NCBI GenBank assembly: GCA_018660835.1
Contig: JABJJN010000007.1
Location: forward strand, 62,001-126,000
Reading direction: 5' to 3'
From: Gemmatimonadota bacterium
Lineage (GTDB): Bacteria > Latescibacterota > UBA2968 > UBA8231
DNA length: 64,000 nt
A program made the translations under genes and the position numbers. Positions 34,610-43,181 of this stretch are shown here, piece by piece. Position 1 is the stretch's first letter; the number at the start of each line of letters is the position of its first letter. Under the pieces are notes generated by a model. It had not been told where the DNA came from. It did not search any database and saw nothing but the letters and a program-made list of their open reading frames with translations.

Positions 34610-37071
34610 TCGAATCGCACCTTCGCATAGATCGTCGGCGTGAAGCCGAGCATGGTTACGTCCGTGACCAGTACGGGATCGACGGAGAAGTCATAGTCGC
34701 GATACTGCACGTTGCCGCGATCATATAGATTGAAGATCGACAGGCCCACATCCCAGAGTAGACCCGTGTCGGTGCGAAAGACACGGGAGAGACTGACGTC
34801 CAGGCGATGATAGGCGGGCAGCCGAGCGCCATTCTTATCTCCTACGTGTACATAGGAGAGGCTGCTGCCATCGGCGAGCAAGACATCGTACTGTGAGGTT
34901 GGCGCTGTGTAAGGACGACCCGAACTCACCACCCAATTCGCCGCCGTCGTCCACGGACCCAGGCGATAACTTCCTACCCACTTGAATTCGTGCCGTCGGT
35001 CGTGACTGGCAGAAAATGGCTCGCCCTCGTTGAGGGCGCTGAAGGTATTCTCGGCCTCTCCCAGCGTATAGGTCACCCAGCCGTTGAAGGCGCCACTCTT
35101 CTTCTGCGCCATGAGACTGAGGCCGCGAGAGATCCCATCACCGAAAAAGAAGGAGCCGAGATAGTCGCCGACTTCGCGGCGACCTGAAGGCCGTGTGAAT
35201 TCGAGCAGATGCTGCAGGTCTTTGTCGAAAACTTCGGCCTCCACCAGATAACCTGATGTCTCGATGGCCAGACCCACGACTCGGTGCTCAGCTTGCTGCG
35301 GTGGCAGGTCTTTGTCGGCGACGAGCCAGAAGGTGCCGGAGCCCTGTAACACGTCGTCGGAACTGATGTTGTGGATGAACTGGTGATAACGACCCCAGGC
35401 GGACTTAATGCTGAGAAATGGCAGGGGACGCAGGATCGCGGCGATCCGTGGATCGAGGTAGCCCTCGCCTGATTCCGAATGCTGGGTATAGCGCAGACCC
35501 GGCGTCAGGACCAACTGAGAGCCAATGGTGATCTCGTCCTGCAAGTAGGCGGCAGACTGCTGCGTCGACGAGGACACATCTAGTGTGTTTAGCGAGTCAC
35601 CAAAAATGGCATTGTAGTCCGTTTCCAAGCGAGTGGTTTCGAGACCGAAGGAAAGGGTCTGTCGCTGACTCAGGTGCCACTCGTTGTCGAGACGCAAACT
35701 CACGTCGCGAACATTGTTGTCCTCGAGAAAGTTGAAACCTGCACGAACGCCCGCATTGGCCGTATCGATTCCGTCGAAGGTGCGGGAGCGCTCGAAGTCA
35801 CTGGCAAAGCGTGATGCGGACAGGACCGCCGTAGAGGTCCATCGCGCATTCCACTGCCGACCCCAGCTCAAGCTGGAACCGAGATTCCCCCAGGAGGTGA
35901 TCTCTTCCTGGGCACGCGTTCCCGTGACACCCTCTGCGCCACCGCCATTGAATCCACGAAAGCCGAGTCCTGCCGTCTCACTGTTGCTGTCGAGATTGTC
36001 GCGGCCGGAATACAGACTCCAGGTCAGCACGTCCTGTGAACTGGGTAACAGGGTCACTTTCCCCGTCAGATCATAGAAGTGAAAGAAGGGGGTTACTTCC
36101 GCCTGCTGGAAAACACGCCCCCCACCACGACCCGTTGGCGCCGTGGGCAGGTTGCCCCCCTGGGGCACGGGTTCGTCCTGGCCCTGTTGTGACAGATCGA
36201 ACAGATCGTTGTAGAAACCGCTCTGAACAATATCCGAATAAGAGCGGCGCACGGAGAAAACGGCGCTGCCAACCTGACCAAGGGGCATCGACAGAAGGGC
36301 GCGGGCACTCAGCAAATTAGCGGCGACACTGTAACGGAGTTCCTCTGTGTCACCCGTCAGGCTCGTGAGGTCGACGACACTGGCGAGACGACCGCCATAC
36401 TTGGCAGGAAAGCCGGCGCGATAGACTTGAATATCCTTGATCGCATCGGCATTGAAGGCAGAGAACATGCCAAAGAAATGGTCTACGTGATACACTGTCA
36501 TGCCATCGAAGAGAACCAGATTCTGGTCCGGTGTTCCTCCCTGCACAAAGAGGCCAGAGGAGCCATCACTGACACCCGAAATTCCCGGTAGCAGTTGCAG
36601 GGAACGGAAGACGTCTGCCTCGCCGAGTGTTGGCAACGACTCGAGTCGTTTCGGCGACAACGAGACCTGACCCACCGCTTCGGCTGCACGCCATATTTCG
36701 TAGTCCTGTTCACCCCGGACAATCGTCTCATCGAGGCGAACGATATCTATGCGCAGGCGCACATCCAGCATGTCGATCTGGTCATGATTGTCGACGACAA
36801 GTGTATCGGCGAGGTATCCCAGGCGGCGCACGACCAACGAACACGTACGAGCCGGCGCATCGATGATGATGAAGTGGCCATAGATGTTGGTCTGGTCACC
36901 GAGTTGAGTACCTAACAATTGGACCGTCGAATAGGGCAGGGCCTCGCCTGACTCGGTGTCGACGACACGGCCTCGAAGATCGTGTTGCGCTGTCACTGTG
37001 AGGGGGGCGCTCAGGATGAGGAACAGAACAGGATAAAAAAGCGACCTGCCAGGATGCCGTGCTCGCGTCAT
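34606..37071 (-). CDS. TonB-dependent outer-membrane receptor with carboxypeptidase-regulatory-like N-domain
   Basis: From the ATG at 37071 the protein has 821 residues. It has a signal peptide (1-29), a CarboxypepD_reg-like domain (30-108: DLRGRVVDTESGEALPYSTVQLLGT), a plug (about 130-240: LQLLPGISGVSDGSSGLFVQGG, FDGMTVYHVDHFFG, YGGRLASVVDL) and a beta barrel ending in YAKVRFE. It takes up a large or chelated ligand across the outer membrane using TonB energy. Only a DUF4249 lipoprotein is paired with it; the ligand is unknown. Confidence 0.92.
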   Translation of the reverse strand: MTRARHPGRSLFYPVLFLILSAPLTVTAQHDLRGRVVDTESGEALPYSTVQLLGTQLGDQTNIYGHFIIIDAPARTCSLVVRRLGYLADTLVVDNHDQIDMLDVRLRIDIVRLDETIVRGEQDYEIWRAAEAVGQVSLSPKRLESLPTLGEADVFRSLQLLPGISGVSDGSSGLFVQGGTPDQNLVLFDGMTVYHVDHFFGMFSAFNADAIKDIQVYRAGFPAKYGGRLASVVDLTSLTGDTEELRYSVAANLLSARALLSMPLGQVGSAVFSVRRSYSDIVQSGFYNDLFDLSQQGQDEPVPQGGNLPTAPTGRGGGRVFQQAEVTPFFHFYDLTGKVTLLPSSQDVLTWSLYSGRDNLDSNSETAGLGFRGFNGGGAEGVTGTRAQEEITSWGNLGSSLSWGRQWNARWTSTAVLSASRFASDFERSRTFDGIDTANAGVRAGFNFLEDNNVRDVSLRLDNEWHLSQRQTLSFGLETTRLETDYNAIFGDSLNTLDVSSSTQQSAAYLQDEITIGSQLVLTPGLRYTQHSESGEGYLDPRIAAILRPLPFLSIKSAWGRYHQFIHNISSDDVLQGSGTFWLVADKDLPPQQAEHRVVGLAIETSGYLVEAEVFDKDLQHLLEFTRPSGRREVGDYLGSFFFGDGISRGLSLMAQKKSGAFNGWVTYTLGEAENTFSALNEGEPFSASHDRRHEFKWVGSYRLGPWTTAANWVVSSGRPYTAPTSQYDVLLADGSSLSYVHVGDKNGARLPAYHRLDVSLSRVFRTDTGLLWDVGLSIFNLYDRGNVQYRDYDFSVDPVLVTDVTMLGFTPTIYAKVRFE

Positions 37072-37251
37072 GAGGATTCCAGGGAATTGTCCGGTCGTAT
37101 GGCGACGCGTCGCGCGATCTGGGGTCGGGCTGACCGGGGGGATAGCCCCCACCCAGTTCGCGTCGACGCGTCTCAAATGGAGTTCGCGTGATTTGACGAA
37201 TGGGTTGACTTCGATGTTTAAGAAGGGACGAACTCTTAGCCAGGAGATCCC

Positions 37252-37746
37252 TTGGCCGCAGAAACGAGACGTATCACAGGACCTTTATCAACGCTTCTTC
37301 GCAGCATTCTGACCGGGGGGAGTGTGTGCCTCCTGCTCTTCTGGTTTCTGCGTACGACTATGGGTTTGGTCGGCGGCGGAGGGATCAACGTACTGCGTGT
37401 GGAGATCCTGCTCTGCGTCGGTGTCGGATCGGCCATGGTCGGACTTTTTCAGGTAGGAATCGCGACGCGGCCAGCACGGGCGGCGGTTCTACTAAATCCA
37501 TTTGTGTGGGCTTTTTCTATGCAGCAGATCGTGGCGCAGTCGGGGGGACTCGAGGTGAACCCACTCGGGATCTATGGTGCGCTGGCAAATCCCTACACCC
37601 TTCTACAGAGTTTCCTCACTCTGCAGGGCCCAGTACTACTCCCGGCGATGTTCTCAGCTACTATCGCGCTTTCTGTTGGGTGCCACTGGTTTGCCATCCA
37701 GTGGCAGAAACGCAACACGGAATGGGTCGAAATCACTGTCAATTGA
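37252..37746 (+). CDS. Small integral membrane protein of unknown function
   Basis: The TTG at 37252, six bases after AGGAG, gives 164 residues with about four membrane helices (near 20-38, 46-66, 78-95 and 128-150). I do not recognise the family. It lies 48 bases before the kinase-like gene on the same strand and may be co-transcribed with it. Confidence 0.6.
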   Translation: MAAETRRITGPLSTLLRSILTGGSVCLLLFWFLRTTMGLVGGGGINVLRVEILLCVGVGSAMVGLFQVGIATRPARAAVLLNPFVWAFSMQQIVAQSGGLEVNPLGIYGALANPYTLLQSFLTLQGPVLLPAMFSATIALSVGCHWFAIQWQKRNTEWVEITVN

Positions 37747-37794
37747 CATTGTAACCTGCTGGATGCGAGGCTTCTCGCAACGTCAGGAGGCGTT

Positions 37795-38793
37795 ATGTCG
37801 GATTACCGCAAAATGGCCTACGCCGAAGCGACGGCCGCCGTCCAGGCGTTTATCGCTGATCATCCCGGATACGAGTTAGAGGATGAAGATCCAGAGGTCT
37901 TCGCGGCGCGTCTGCCTCGCGGGACCAACTTTGTGCTATTTGGACATCATGAGGATCAGCCCGTGGTCTACAAGTGGTATGCTGCCGATTGGGGCTTGAA
38001 ACGATTCAGAAATGAGCTGGCAGCCCTCGAGCACTTCGCTGCAACGAGGTGCGTGCCGAAGATCCATGCCGTGGCTCCGGACCAACTCATCGTCATGGAT
38101 CGACTACCGGGCAGATTCGTCGACGAGGAAATGATCGACGCGCTGGGAGTGGAAGGCAGGCAGTCTCTGAGCCGGGATGTGGGTAGAGCCGTGGGCGAGC
38201 TGGTCGTCACGCCGCTTCCAGGGGGGCCGGCAGAGGCGGGACTGTTCGTCGGTGAGCAGATCATTCCCTGGGATCTGGATCTCGAACAAGCCGTGAACTT
38301 CTACACGGATCTCTGCCATCGGGACCTGAAGGTTTTTCCTGCGGGGGCTGACCCACTCTACGGGGAGAGTCTGTACCTGGTTGAGGCGCAGGCGAAAGAG
38401 ATCTGCAAGCAGAGACATATCATCTTCCACGAAGACCTGCACTTCTTCTCGCATCGTGGACGTCTGGCTGGCATCTTCGACGTGGAGATGTGTCGCTATG
38501 GCACGGATCTGATGCAACTTGAGCGGTTGTTTCTACAGTGTGGACCCAAGGCGCTCGATTGGGAGAGTGCTTTTGCCAGCTTTTCCGCCGTGACGGGGCG
38601 GCAGCTCTCTGAGCAGGACTACGTCTTCCTTATGGCGATGGCCATGTTCTACTTCCATATCCGGATTACGCGGTGGGGCCACCCAAATCCCGAACAGGAT
38701 TATGTCGCCCAGTTTCTTCCTTCTATCAGAGCGAGTGCGCTTCGCTACGCGAAGTATGTCGACCTTCGTGCGTATCTGCCGAGTCTGGTTTGA
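37795..38793 (+). CDS. APH-fold kinase-like protein
   Basis: The protein has 332 residues, with a perfect AGGAGG Shine-Dalgarno site. The N-lobe VVYKWYAADWGLKRFRNELAALEHF has the expected Lys and Glu, and the catalytic segment IIFHEDLHFFSHRGRLAGIFDVEM keeps HxD and the DFD-like D-E/M element. It is most like aminoglycoside/homoserine kinase-type phosphotransferases; the substrate is unknown. It resembles the kinase-like protein at 16388 only in fold. Confidence 0.72.
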   Translation: MSDYRKMAYAEATAAVQAFIADHPGYELEDEDPEVFAARLPRGTNFVLFGHHEDQPVVYKWYAADWGLKRFRNELAALEHFAATRCVPKIHAVAPDQLIVMDRLPGRFVDEEMIDALGVEGRQSLSRDVGRAVGELVVTPLPGGPAEAGLFVGEQIIPWDLDLEQAVNFYTDLCHRDLKVFPAGADPLYGESLYLVEAQAKEICKQRHIIFHEDLHFFSHRGRLAGIFDVEMCRYGTDLMQLERLFLQCGPKALDWESAFASFSAVTGRQLSEQDYVFLMAMAMFYFHIRITRWGHPNPEQDYVAQFLPSIRASALRYAKYVDLRAYLPSLV

Positions 38794-38861
38794 AGTTTCT
38801 TGAACCCCCATGCAACCTTCCGGGCTCCTGCTTCGACATATGTGTAGAGGATTGAACGAAA

Positions 38862-40268
38862 ATGGAGGATGATGGGGCGCTGGTAGCGGACGCTCTGGCC
38901 GGTGGGCCCGAGGCGTTCACGTCGATCGTGGCGAAATACCAGAGCGTGGTGTTTGGTGTGGCCCTTGCGAGGCTTCGCAATTTCCATGACGCCGAGGATA
39001 TCGCTCAGTCTGTCTTTGTCGATGCCTTCACGCAGTTGAGTCGACTACAGGAGACGAAGAAACTCGGACCGTGGTTGCGTACGTTGGCGATTAACAAGAG
39101 TATCGATCGTCAACGCAGTCGAAAGAGCACGGTGGACATCGATCTGATCGCCAATGATCCCGCGCATGCAGAAACCCCGGTGGCTCTCACGAGTGAGGGT
39201 TTACGAGATCAGATGCTGGATGCGATCGGACGACTCGGTGAGGCGCAGCGAGAGACGGTGACGCTCTTCTATCTCACAGGGCATTCGATTCAGGAAGTTG
39301 CAGCAATTCAAGACACGCCCGTGGGGACCATAAAGGCTCGTCTCCACCATGCGCGCAGGAAACTCAAGCAGGATGTGACGGATATGGTCGAGTCAACACT
39401 GAAGACAGAAGCGCCCGGAGAGGATCTGGCGCAGCGCGTGTTCGAAACGCTGTCGCAGCATGACCGGCACGGCTACGATCTGTTTCAGGACCTGCGTCGA
39501 CTCGGTGCCGGCGAGAATATGCAGAGTTTCGAGCAGGCGTCGCAGGCGGACTCGGCTGAGACGCGACGCATGGCGACGAACTTCGCAGCGCAACTTGCGA
39601 CGAAGGAGAACGACGCGCAGGCGATCGGTCTCGTCGAGCGCGGTTTGAAGGATCCCAATCGGTTCGTGCGTGCCGGCGCTGTGAGAGCTGGTTTGCGGCA
39701 TCTGCCTTGCACGGACGACATACGACACCAGCGCTTTGTCCCTCTCGTCGTCGATATGCTCTTCGATCGGTCAAAGGAAGTGCGCTGGATCGCCGCCGAC
39801 TATCTACAGGAATTCCCTGACCTTGTGTCCATCGATCGTGCGGCACAGGCACTGCTCGATGAAACCAACCGCGTTGTGCGTCGATACAAGGAGCAACTGC
39901 TGCGAACGATTCTCAAGCATCGCCGAGGAGAGGACACGCCTGGGCCATTCAGTCTGGACGAGACGTTGTCCATCTGGAAGAGAGCGATTCGCAGTGCGAC
40001 TTCATCTGAGCGAGTACGGGCGCTCAAGAAGATGCCCATCCCGCTGAATGATTCAGCCAAGATCACTGAGGTCGTGCGACTGGCGGCCGCAACACTGGCA
40101 GATCCCATGCGTCGAGTGCGGCGACGTGCTGCCTACGAACTGCGTCGATGGGCTGCCGAGGTGCCGCAAGGTGCCGTCGAGGCGGCCCTCGAGAAGGAAA
40201 CGGATGATCGCGCTCGTCGGAGCCTCACCGAACTTCTCGAGAGAGTGAAGGAGCAGCAGTCGAGCTAA
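38862..40268 (+). CDS. ECF-type sigma factor fused to HEAT-like repeats
   Basis: The protein has 468 residues. Region 2 (residues 12-85: FTSIVAKYQSVVFGVALARLRNFHDAEDIAQSVFVDAF) and region 4 (about 115-165: HSIQEVAAIQDTPVGTIKARLHHARRKL) are followed by LKTEAPGEDLAQRVFETL, similar in place and sequence to the linkers of the two sigma-ankyrin proteins. Residues 200-468 are helical HEAT-like repeats (DPNRFVRAGAVRAGLRHL, DRSKEVRWIAADYLQEF, DPMRRVRRRAAYELRRWA). It is thus a third sigma factor with a repeat scaffold instead of a separate anti-sigma. The stop is followed by a strong hairpin. Confidence 0.88.
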   Translation: MEDDGALVADALAGGPEAFTSIVAKYQSVVFGVALARLRNFHDAEDIAQSVFVDAFTQLSRLQETKKLGPWLRTLAINKSIDRQRSRKSTVDIDLIANDPAHAETPVALTSEGLRDQMLDAIGRLGEAQRETVTLFYLTGHSIQEVAAIQDTPVGTIKARLHHARRKLKQDVTDMVESTLKTEAPGEDLAQRVFETLSQHDRHGYDLFQDLRRLGAGENMQSFEQASQADSAETRRMATNFAAQLATKENDAQAIGLVERGLKDPNRFVRAGAVRAGLRHLPCTDDIRHQRFVPLVVDMLFDRSKEVRWIAADYLQEFPDLVSIDRAAQALLDETNRVVRRYKEQLLRTILKHRRGEDTPGPFSLDETLSIWKRAIRSATSSERVRALKKMPIPLNDSAKITEVVRLAAATLADPMRRVRRRAAYELRRWAAEVPQGAVEAALEKETDDRARRSLTELLERVKEQQSS

Positions 40269-40341
40269 GAAGTCAGACGGTCAAAGACGATGAGTCCAGC
40301 ACACGTATTGAGTGCCCACTGGCGGTGCCAGGCTCATCGTT

Positions 40342-40374
40342 CCCGGGGATCGCGGCGGCACTCCGCGCCCCGGG
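40342..40374. terminator. GC-rich hairpin between convergent genes
   Basis: CCCGGGG (40342) pairs with CCCCGGG (40368), and CGCGG (40351) with CCGCG (40363), with a two-base bulge and seven-base loop. No T-run follows on either strand, but its place between two converging genes suggests it ends transcription in both directions. Confidence 0.45.
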
Positions 40375-40403
40375 CCGTCGCTCTTAGACCCTCACGCGCT
40401 CTT

Positions 40404-41348
40404 TCAGTTACCTGACTTGATCTGACCCCAGCTCTGCTCGACAACCGCTGTTGGCAGCGCAGGCAGCGGCACGGGCGACCATGCGGGTTCGTAGTCGGTG
40501 CTGCCATCACTGTTTGTCAGATTCGTGATGCCACTGCCATCGGGCCGCATGATATAGACGTCCTGGCTTCGATGGTTCTGCGTCGACATGAAGGCGATCC
40601 AGCCGCCATCTGGCGACCACGTCGGGCTCCAATCGAGGGCCCACTCAGCGGACAGCAGCGTCTGATCGGTGCCATCCGCACTGGCCACATAGATCCCTTC
40701 GCCATCGTCGCGGTTGGCATGGAAGGCAAGACGGTTGCCATCTGGTGACCAGGCTGGATACGAGGGACGGCCGATGTCACTCACGAGGCGGATGTCACTG
40801 CCATCGATATTGGCGACATAGAGTCCGGAAGGATTGGATGTGCCGAAGCCACTTGGGCGGCTAAAGGAGAAGGCGATGCTCTGGCCATCAGGTGAGGGTG
40901 TCACATCCCAATGCATTGCTACATCGGCAGGGTCTGGCGGAAACAACGGCAGCCGCACGGGTTCCCCACCGGTGGTGGCATCGATGGAGTAAATGAAGGT
41001 CCCGTCATCCTGTGACCAGTTGAAAAAAACTTTGCGCCCATCGTGAGAGAAGACGGGCTCATAGGCCCCACGCACTTCAAACAGCAGCTGGTTGGCGCTG
41101 CCGTCGCGGTCCATCACCCAGATACCGCCGCGTCCACGATAGACGATACGCTCACCATCGGGCGACCATGATGGCGATACGCCATCGGTAAGCGCTCGTC
41201 GTCCCGAGCCATCGGGATTCATGATGTGGATGACCCAGGGAGAGTCGCCTCTCGCATGAGAGGTGTAGGCAATCTGACCAGTGAGTTGTGCGTCGGCGGC
41301 AACTGCCGAGACGACCATGGCCGCGGCGACAAGGGTTCTCAGGTTCAT
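40404..41348 (-). CDS. PD40/TolB-like beta-propeller protein, exported
   Basis: The protein has 314 residues, with a signal peptide ending VAADAQ. Blades include PSWSPDGERIVYRGRGGIWVMDRDG, PAWSPDGNRLAFHANRDDGEGIYVASADG and PTWSPDGGWIAFMSTQNHRSQDVYIMRPDG. It probably has a binding role in the periplasm. The C-terminal tail TAVVEQSWGQIKSGN extends past the last blade and is repeated in the intergenic region near 771. Confidence 0.82.
   Translation of the reverse strand: MNLRTLVAAAMVVSAVAADAQLTGQIAYTSHARGDSPWVIHIMNPDGSGRRALTDGVSPSWSPDGERIVYRGRGGIWVMDRDGSANQLLFEVRGAYEPVFSHDGRKVFFNWSQDDGTFIYSIDATTGGEPVRLPLFPPDPADVAMHWDVTPSPDGQSIAFSFSRPSGFGTSNPSGLYVANIDGSDIRLVSDIGRPSYPAWSPDGNRLAFHANRDDGEGIYVASADGTDQTLLSAEWALDWSPTWSPDGGWIAFMSTQNHRSQDVYIMRPDGSGITNLTNSDGSTDYEPAWSPVPLPALPTAVVEQSWGQIKSGN
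40416..40437 (-). repeat. 22-nt repeat, copy 2
   Basis: Exact minus-strand copy of 771-792, here coding for the last residues (QSWGQIK) of the PD40 protein. Confidence 0.7.
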
Positions 41349-41385
41349 GATCTGTTTCTATATGTGTTAGCGGGGCGGGGACACA

Positions 41386-41640
41386 CTAGCCGATCGGCAG
41401 GGAGGTGATCCGACTTGAGCTATATCTCAGATGCATATCGACGACGCTGATGTCTTCCCAGCGACCTTCTGAATCAGGCAGGATCCACAGGATCTTGTAG
41501 TCAGTGGTTGGATCCGGCTCGACGATCCTGATTCTGTAGTGGATAGAAGAACTAGGATGGGCGAAGGGTTTGCCTTCCACGTCAGAGGATTGAATACCCC
41601 GGCCGACTAGGAGCTCTGCTGCAGAATTCAGCATTTGCAT
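41386..41640 (-). CDS. Small hypothetical protein
   Basis: The ATG at 41640 follows GGAGG by about ten bases and gives 84 residues; an ATG four codons upstream (41652) directly touches the GGAGG and is less likely. The sequence has a helix (QMLNSAAELLVGRG) and beta strands (HYRIRIVEPDPTTDYKILWIL). Not recognised. It follows the NUDIX fragment on the same strand, 7-20 bases after its stop. Confidence 0.5.
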   Translation of the reverse strand: MQMLNSAAELLVGRGIQSSDVEGKPFAHPSSSIHYRIRIVEPDPTTDYKILWILPDSEGRWEDISVVDMHLRYSSSRITSLPIG

Positions 41641-41659
41641 CGCCGTATCCATCCTCCGT

Positions 41660-41927
41660 TCAAGTGCCTGAGAGTTGGGTAGCCTCGACCTTACGAAACA
41701 AGTCCGGATAGTCTGGATGCGCGAGATCGAGTTCAACAGCCTCCACCTCGGAGAACCACTGGATCTCGGCGTGTTCCTCCGGTTGCAGGTTCGAAGGCTC
41801 GCCGTGCCAGTCCGTGAGGAGAAAGACATGGTATCTGTATTCCCCGTGCGTCTCCACATCGAACTCTTCCAAGACACCAATTGTTCGAGATATACAGCGC
41901 ATGCGCTTGTCTGCATACTTCGCTATT
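41660..41927 (-). pseudogene. C-terminal fragment of a NUDIX hydrolase
   Basis: The frame runs from a stop at about 41928 with an ATG at 41902. Residues RTIGVLEEFDVETHGEYRYHVFLLTDWHGEPSNL, PEEHAEIQWFSEVEAVELDLAHPDYPDLF match the second half of NUDIX hydrolases of the MutT type. The Nudix box and everything N-terminal to it are missing and are not in the other two frames upstream, so this is a truncated gene. Confidence 0.6.
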
Positions 41928-41945
41928 CACGTGTTCTTTGAGTCA

Positions 41946-42836
41946 CTAGTCGTTTCTGTGGGGAGCAACGATCAAGTCGTAGGCGTAACGCCAGTCTTCG
42001 AGATGATTTAGCAGCACGCCATTGGTGATACCCGGATCACAACCTGTGCGCTCATGGATGTCTGCCAGTTTGGGACCCTTGTGCTCGCGCTGCAGCAAAT
42101 GGTTTTGGAATTGCTCGACCTTCGCATGGTCGATGTCGCCGGCTCTGCCTTGAATCCAGCGTTCGAAGCCCATATAGGTTGGAAGCTCGTTACGCAGATA
42201 ATCGAGGGTCTCTTCCTGGTTCAAGCCAAGTGCCTCTATGACACTCCGGTCGAGGCCGCCGCCAAAGGCAGGGTAGTCGTCATGGAGCAGCCCCTTGGCG
42301 TCGAGCAATACCTTCTGCCAAGTACGGGCCAACTGCATGACTCCCATAGGGCCCAGATCGAGGGAGCTGATCAGCGGGGTGCTGCCGGCGTTGGCGACGT
42401 AGCCAAGATCCCTGGCGTGAAATAGCTGCCAGTCCTGCAAGGTATTGAGCAGGAGGGCGGAGGTGTACGTGTCCACATCCGGATCAAAGCCGATGTCGGC
42501 ATACGTCTCGGTGATCTTATTTGGTCGAATATGCTGACGGTGGACGATGATCTGATTGAATCGTGCGATTTTGGCGGCGTGGACCTTGCCGCCCTTCTGG
42601 TCGACGACCCATGACTCAAAAGTGACGTAGTCGGGTAGCTCCGATCTGAGATAGTCGTAGGTCTCGTCGATATTCAGCTCGAGGTGCTCGAGACACCAAG
42701 TGTCCAAACCGCCACTCTTGTCAGGGTATTCAGAGTCGAGGACACCGACCGCACGTGTCACGGCCTTCCACCACGTGCGGGGTAGCTGGCTGATGCCTAT
42801 GGGACCTTTGCAGATGCTGCCAATGAGAGGAATCAA
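41946..42836 (-). CDS. Protein with two tandem DUF5069-like domains
   Basis: The TTG at 42836, seven bases after AAAGGAG, gives 296 residues; earlier in-frame codons to 42959 have no similarity. Two copies of the same domain are seen. The first (about 1-150) has GGLDTWCLEHLELNIDETYDYLRSELPDYVTFESWV and ends LLLNTLQDWQLFHARDL. The second (about 155-296) has GGLDRSVIEALGLNQEETLDYLRNELPTYMGFERWI and ends LLNHLEDWRYAYDL. DUF5069 proteins have unknown function and are usually single-domain, so this is an internal duplication. Confidence 0.82.
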   Translation of the reverse strand: MIPLIGSICKGPIGISQLPRTWWKAVTRAVGVLDSEYPDKSGGLDTWCLEHLELNIDETYDYLRSELPDYVTFESWVVDQKGGKVHAAKIARFNQIIVHRQHIRPNKITETYADIGFDPDVDTYTSALLLNTLQDWQLFHARDLGYVANAGSTPLISSLDLGPMGVMQLARTWQKVLLDAKGLLHDDYPAFGGGLDRSVIEALGLNQEETLDYLRNELPTYMGFERWIQGRAGDIDHAKVEQFQNHLLQREHKGPKLADIHERTGCDPGITNGVLLNHLEDWRYAYDLIVAPHRND

Positions 42837-43018
42837 CCTGTTGCTCCTTTTCGATGTTTGGTTCTGCAAACAATGGTTGCTGCGGCGAATATCAGCAAGG
42901 ATCAGCGACAACGTTTGGCCTGCGCCAGTGCGACTGCCACTGCTCTGGCGGGGTGGCAATTCTTCGGCCAGTCCCCCACGGATGCCGCGGATGTAGATGA
43001 GACCGGAAAGATTCCGCT

Positions 43019-43048
43019 TGACCGGCTTCCAACGTCAAGACTAACGTT
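43019..43048 (+). promoter_or_regulatory. Possible promoter for the 43182 gene
   Basis: TTGACC (43019-43024) and TAACGT (43043-43048) are 18 bases apart, the spacing seen at 13315 and 20101. The -10 match is weak. CTTGAC and GTCAAG form an inverted repeat around the -35 and spacer. Confidence 0.33.
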
Positions 43049-43137
43049 TGGGTGTGCTCTGGAGGGAGCCAACAAGTCTGCGAAAGGACTGAGTCCACCT
43101 CCGAAATAACAAGCCAGAGTCTCACACACTCTCTCTC

Positions 43138-43160
43138 GCCTGCCAACGCGGACAACGGGC
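43138..43160 (+). promoter_or_regulatory. Conserved mRNA leader element, copy B
   Basis: GCCTG, CAACGCGGAC and GGGC occur at the same relative positions as in the copy at 13432, and again end 7-9 bases before the Shine-Dalgarno site. The outer GCC/GGC can pair. Confidence 0.5.
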
Positions 43161-43181
43161 TTCTCTCAGGAGGAGTGTGTT

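Larger units (their letters stand above)
42837..43181. other. Divergent intergenic region
   Basis: It holds the AAAGGAG ribosome site of the DUF5069 gene at one end and the promoter, leader element and AGGAGGAG site of the 43182 gene at the other. Short open frames on both strands have no ribosome site or family similarity. Confidence 0.5.
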
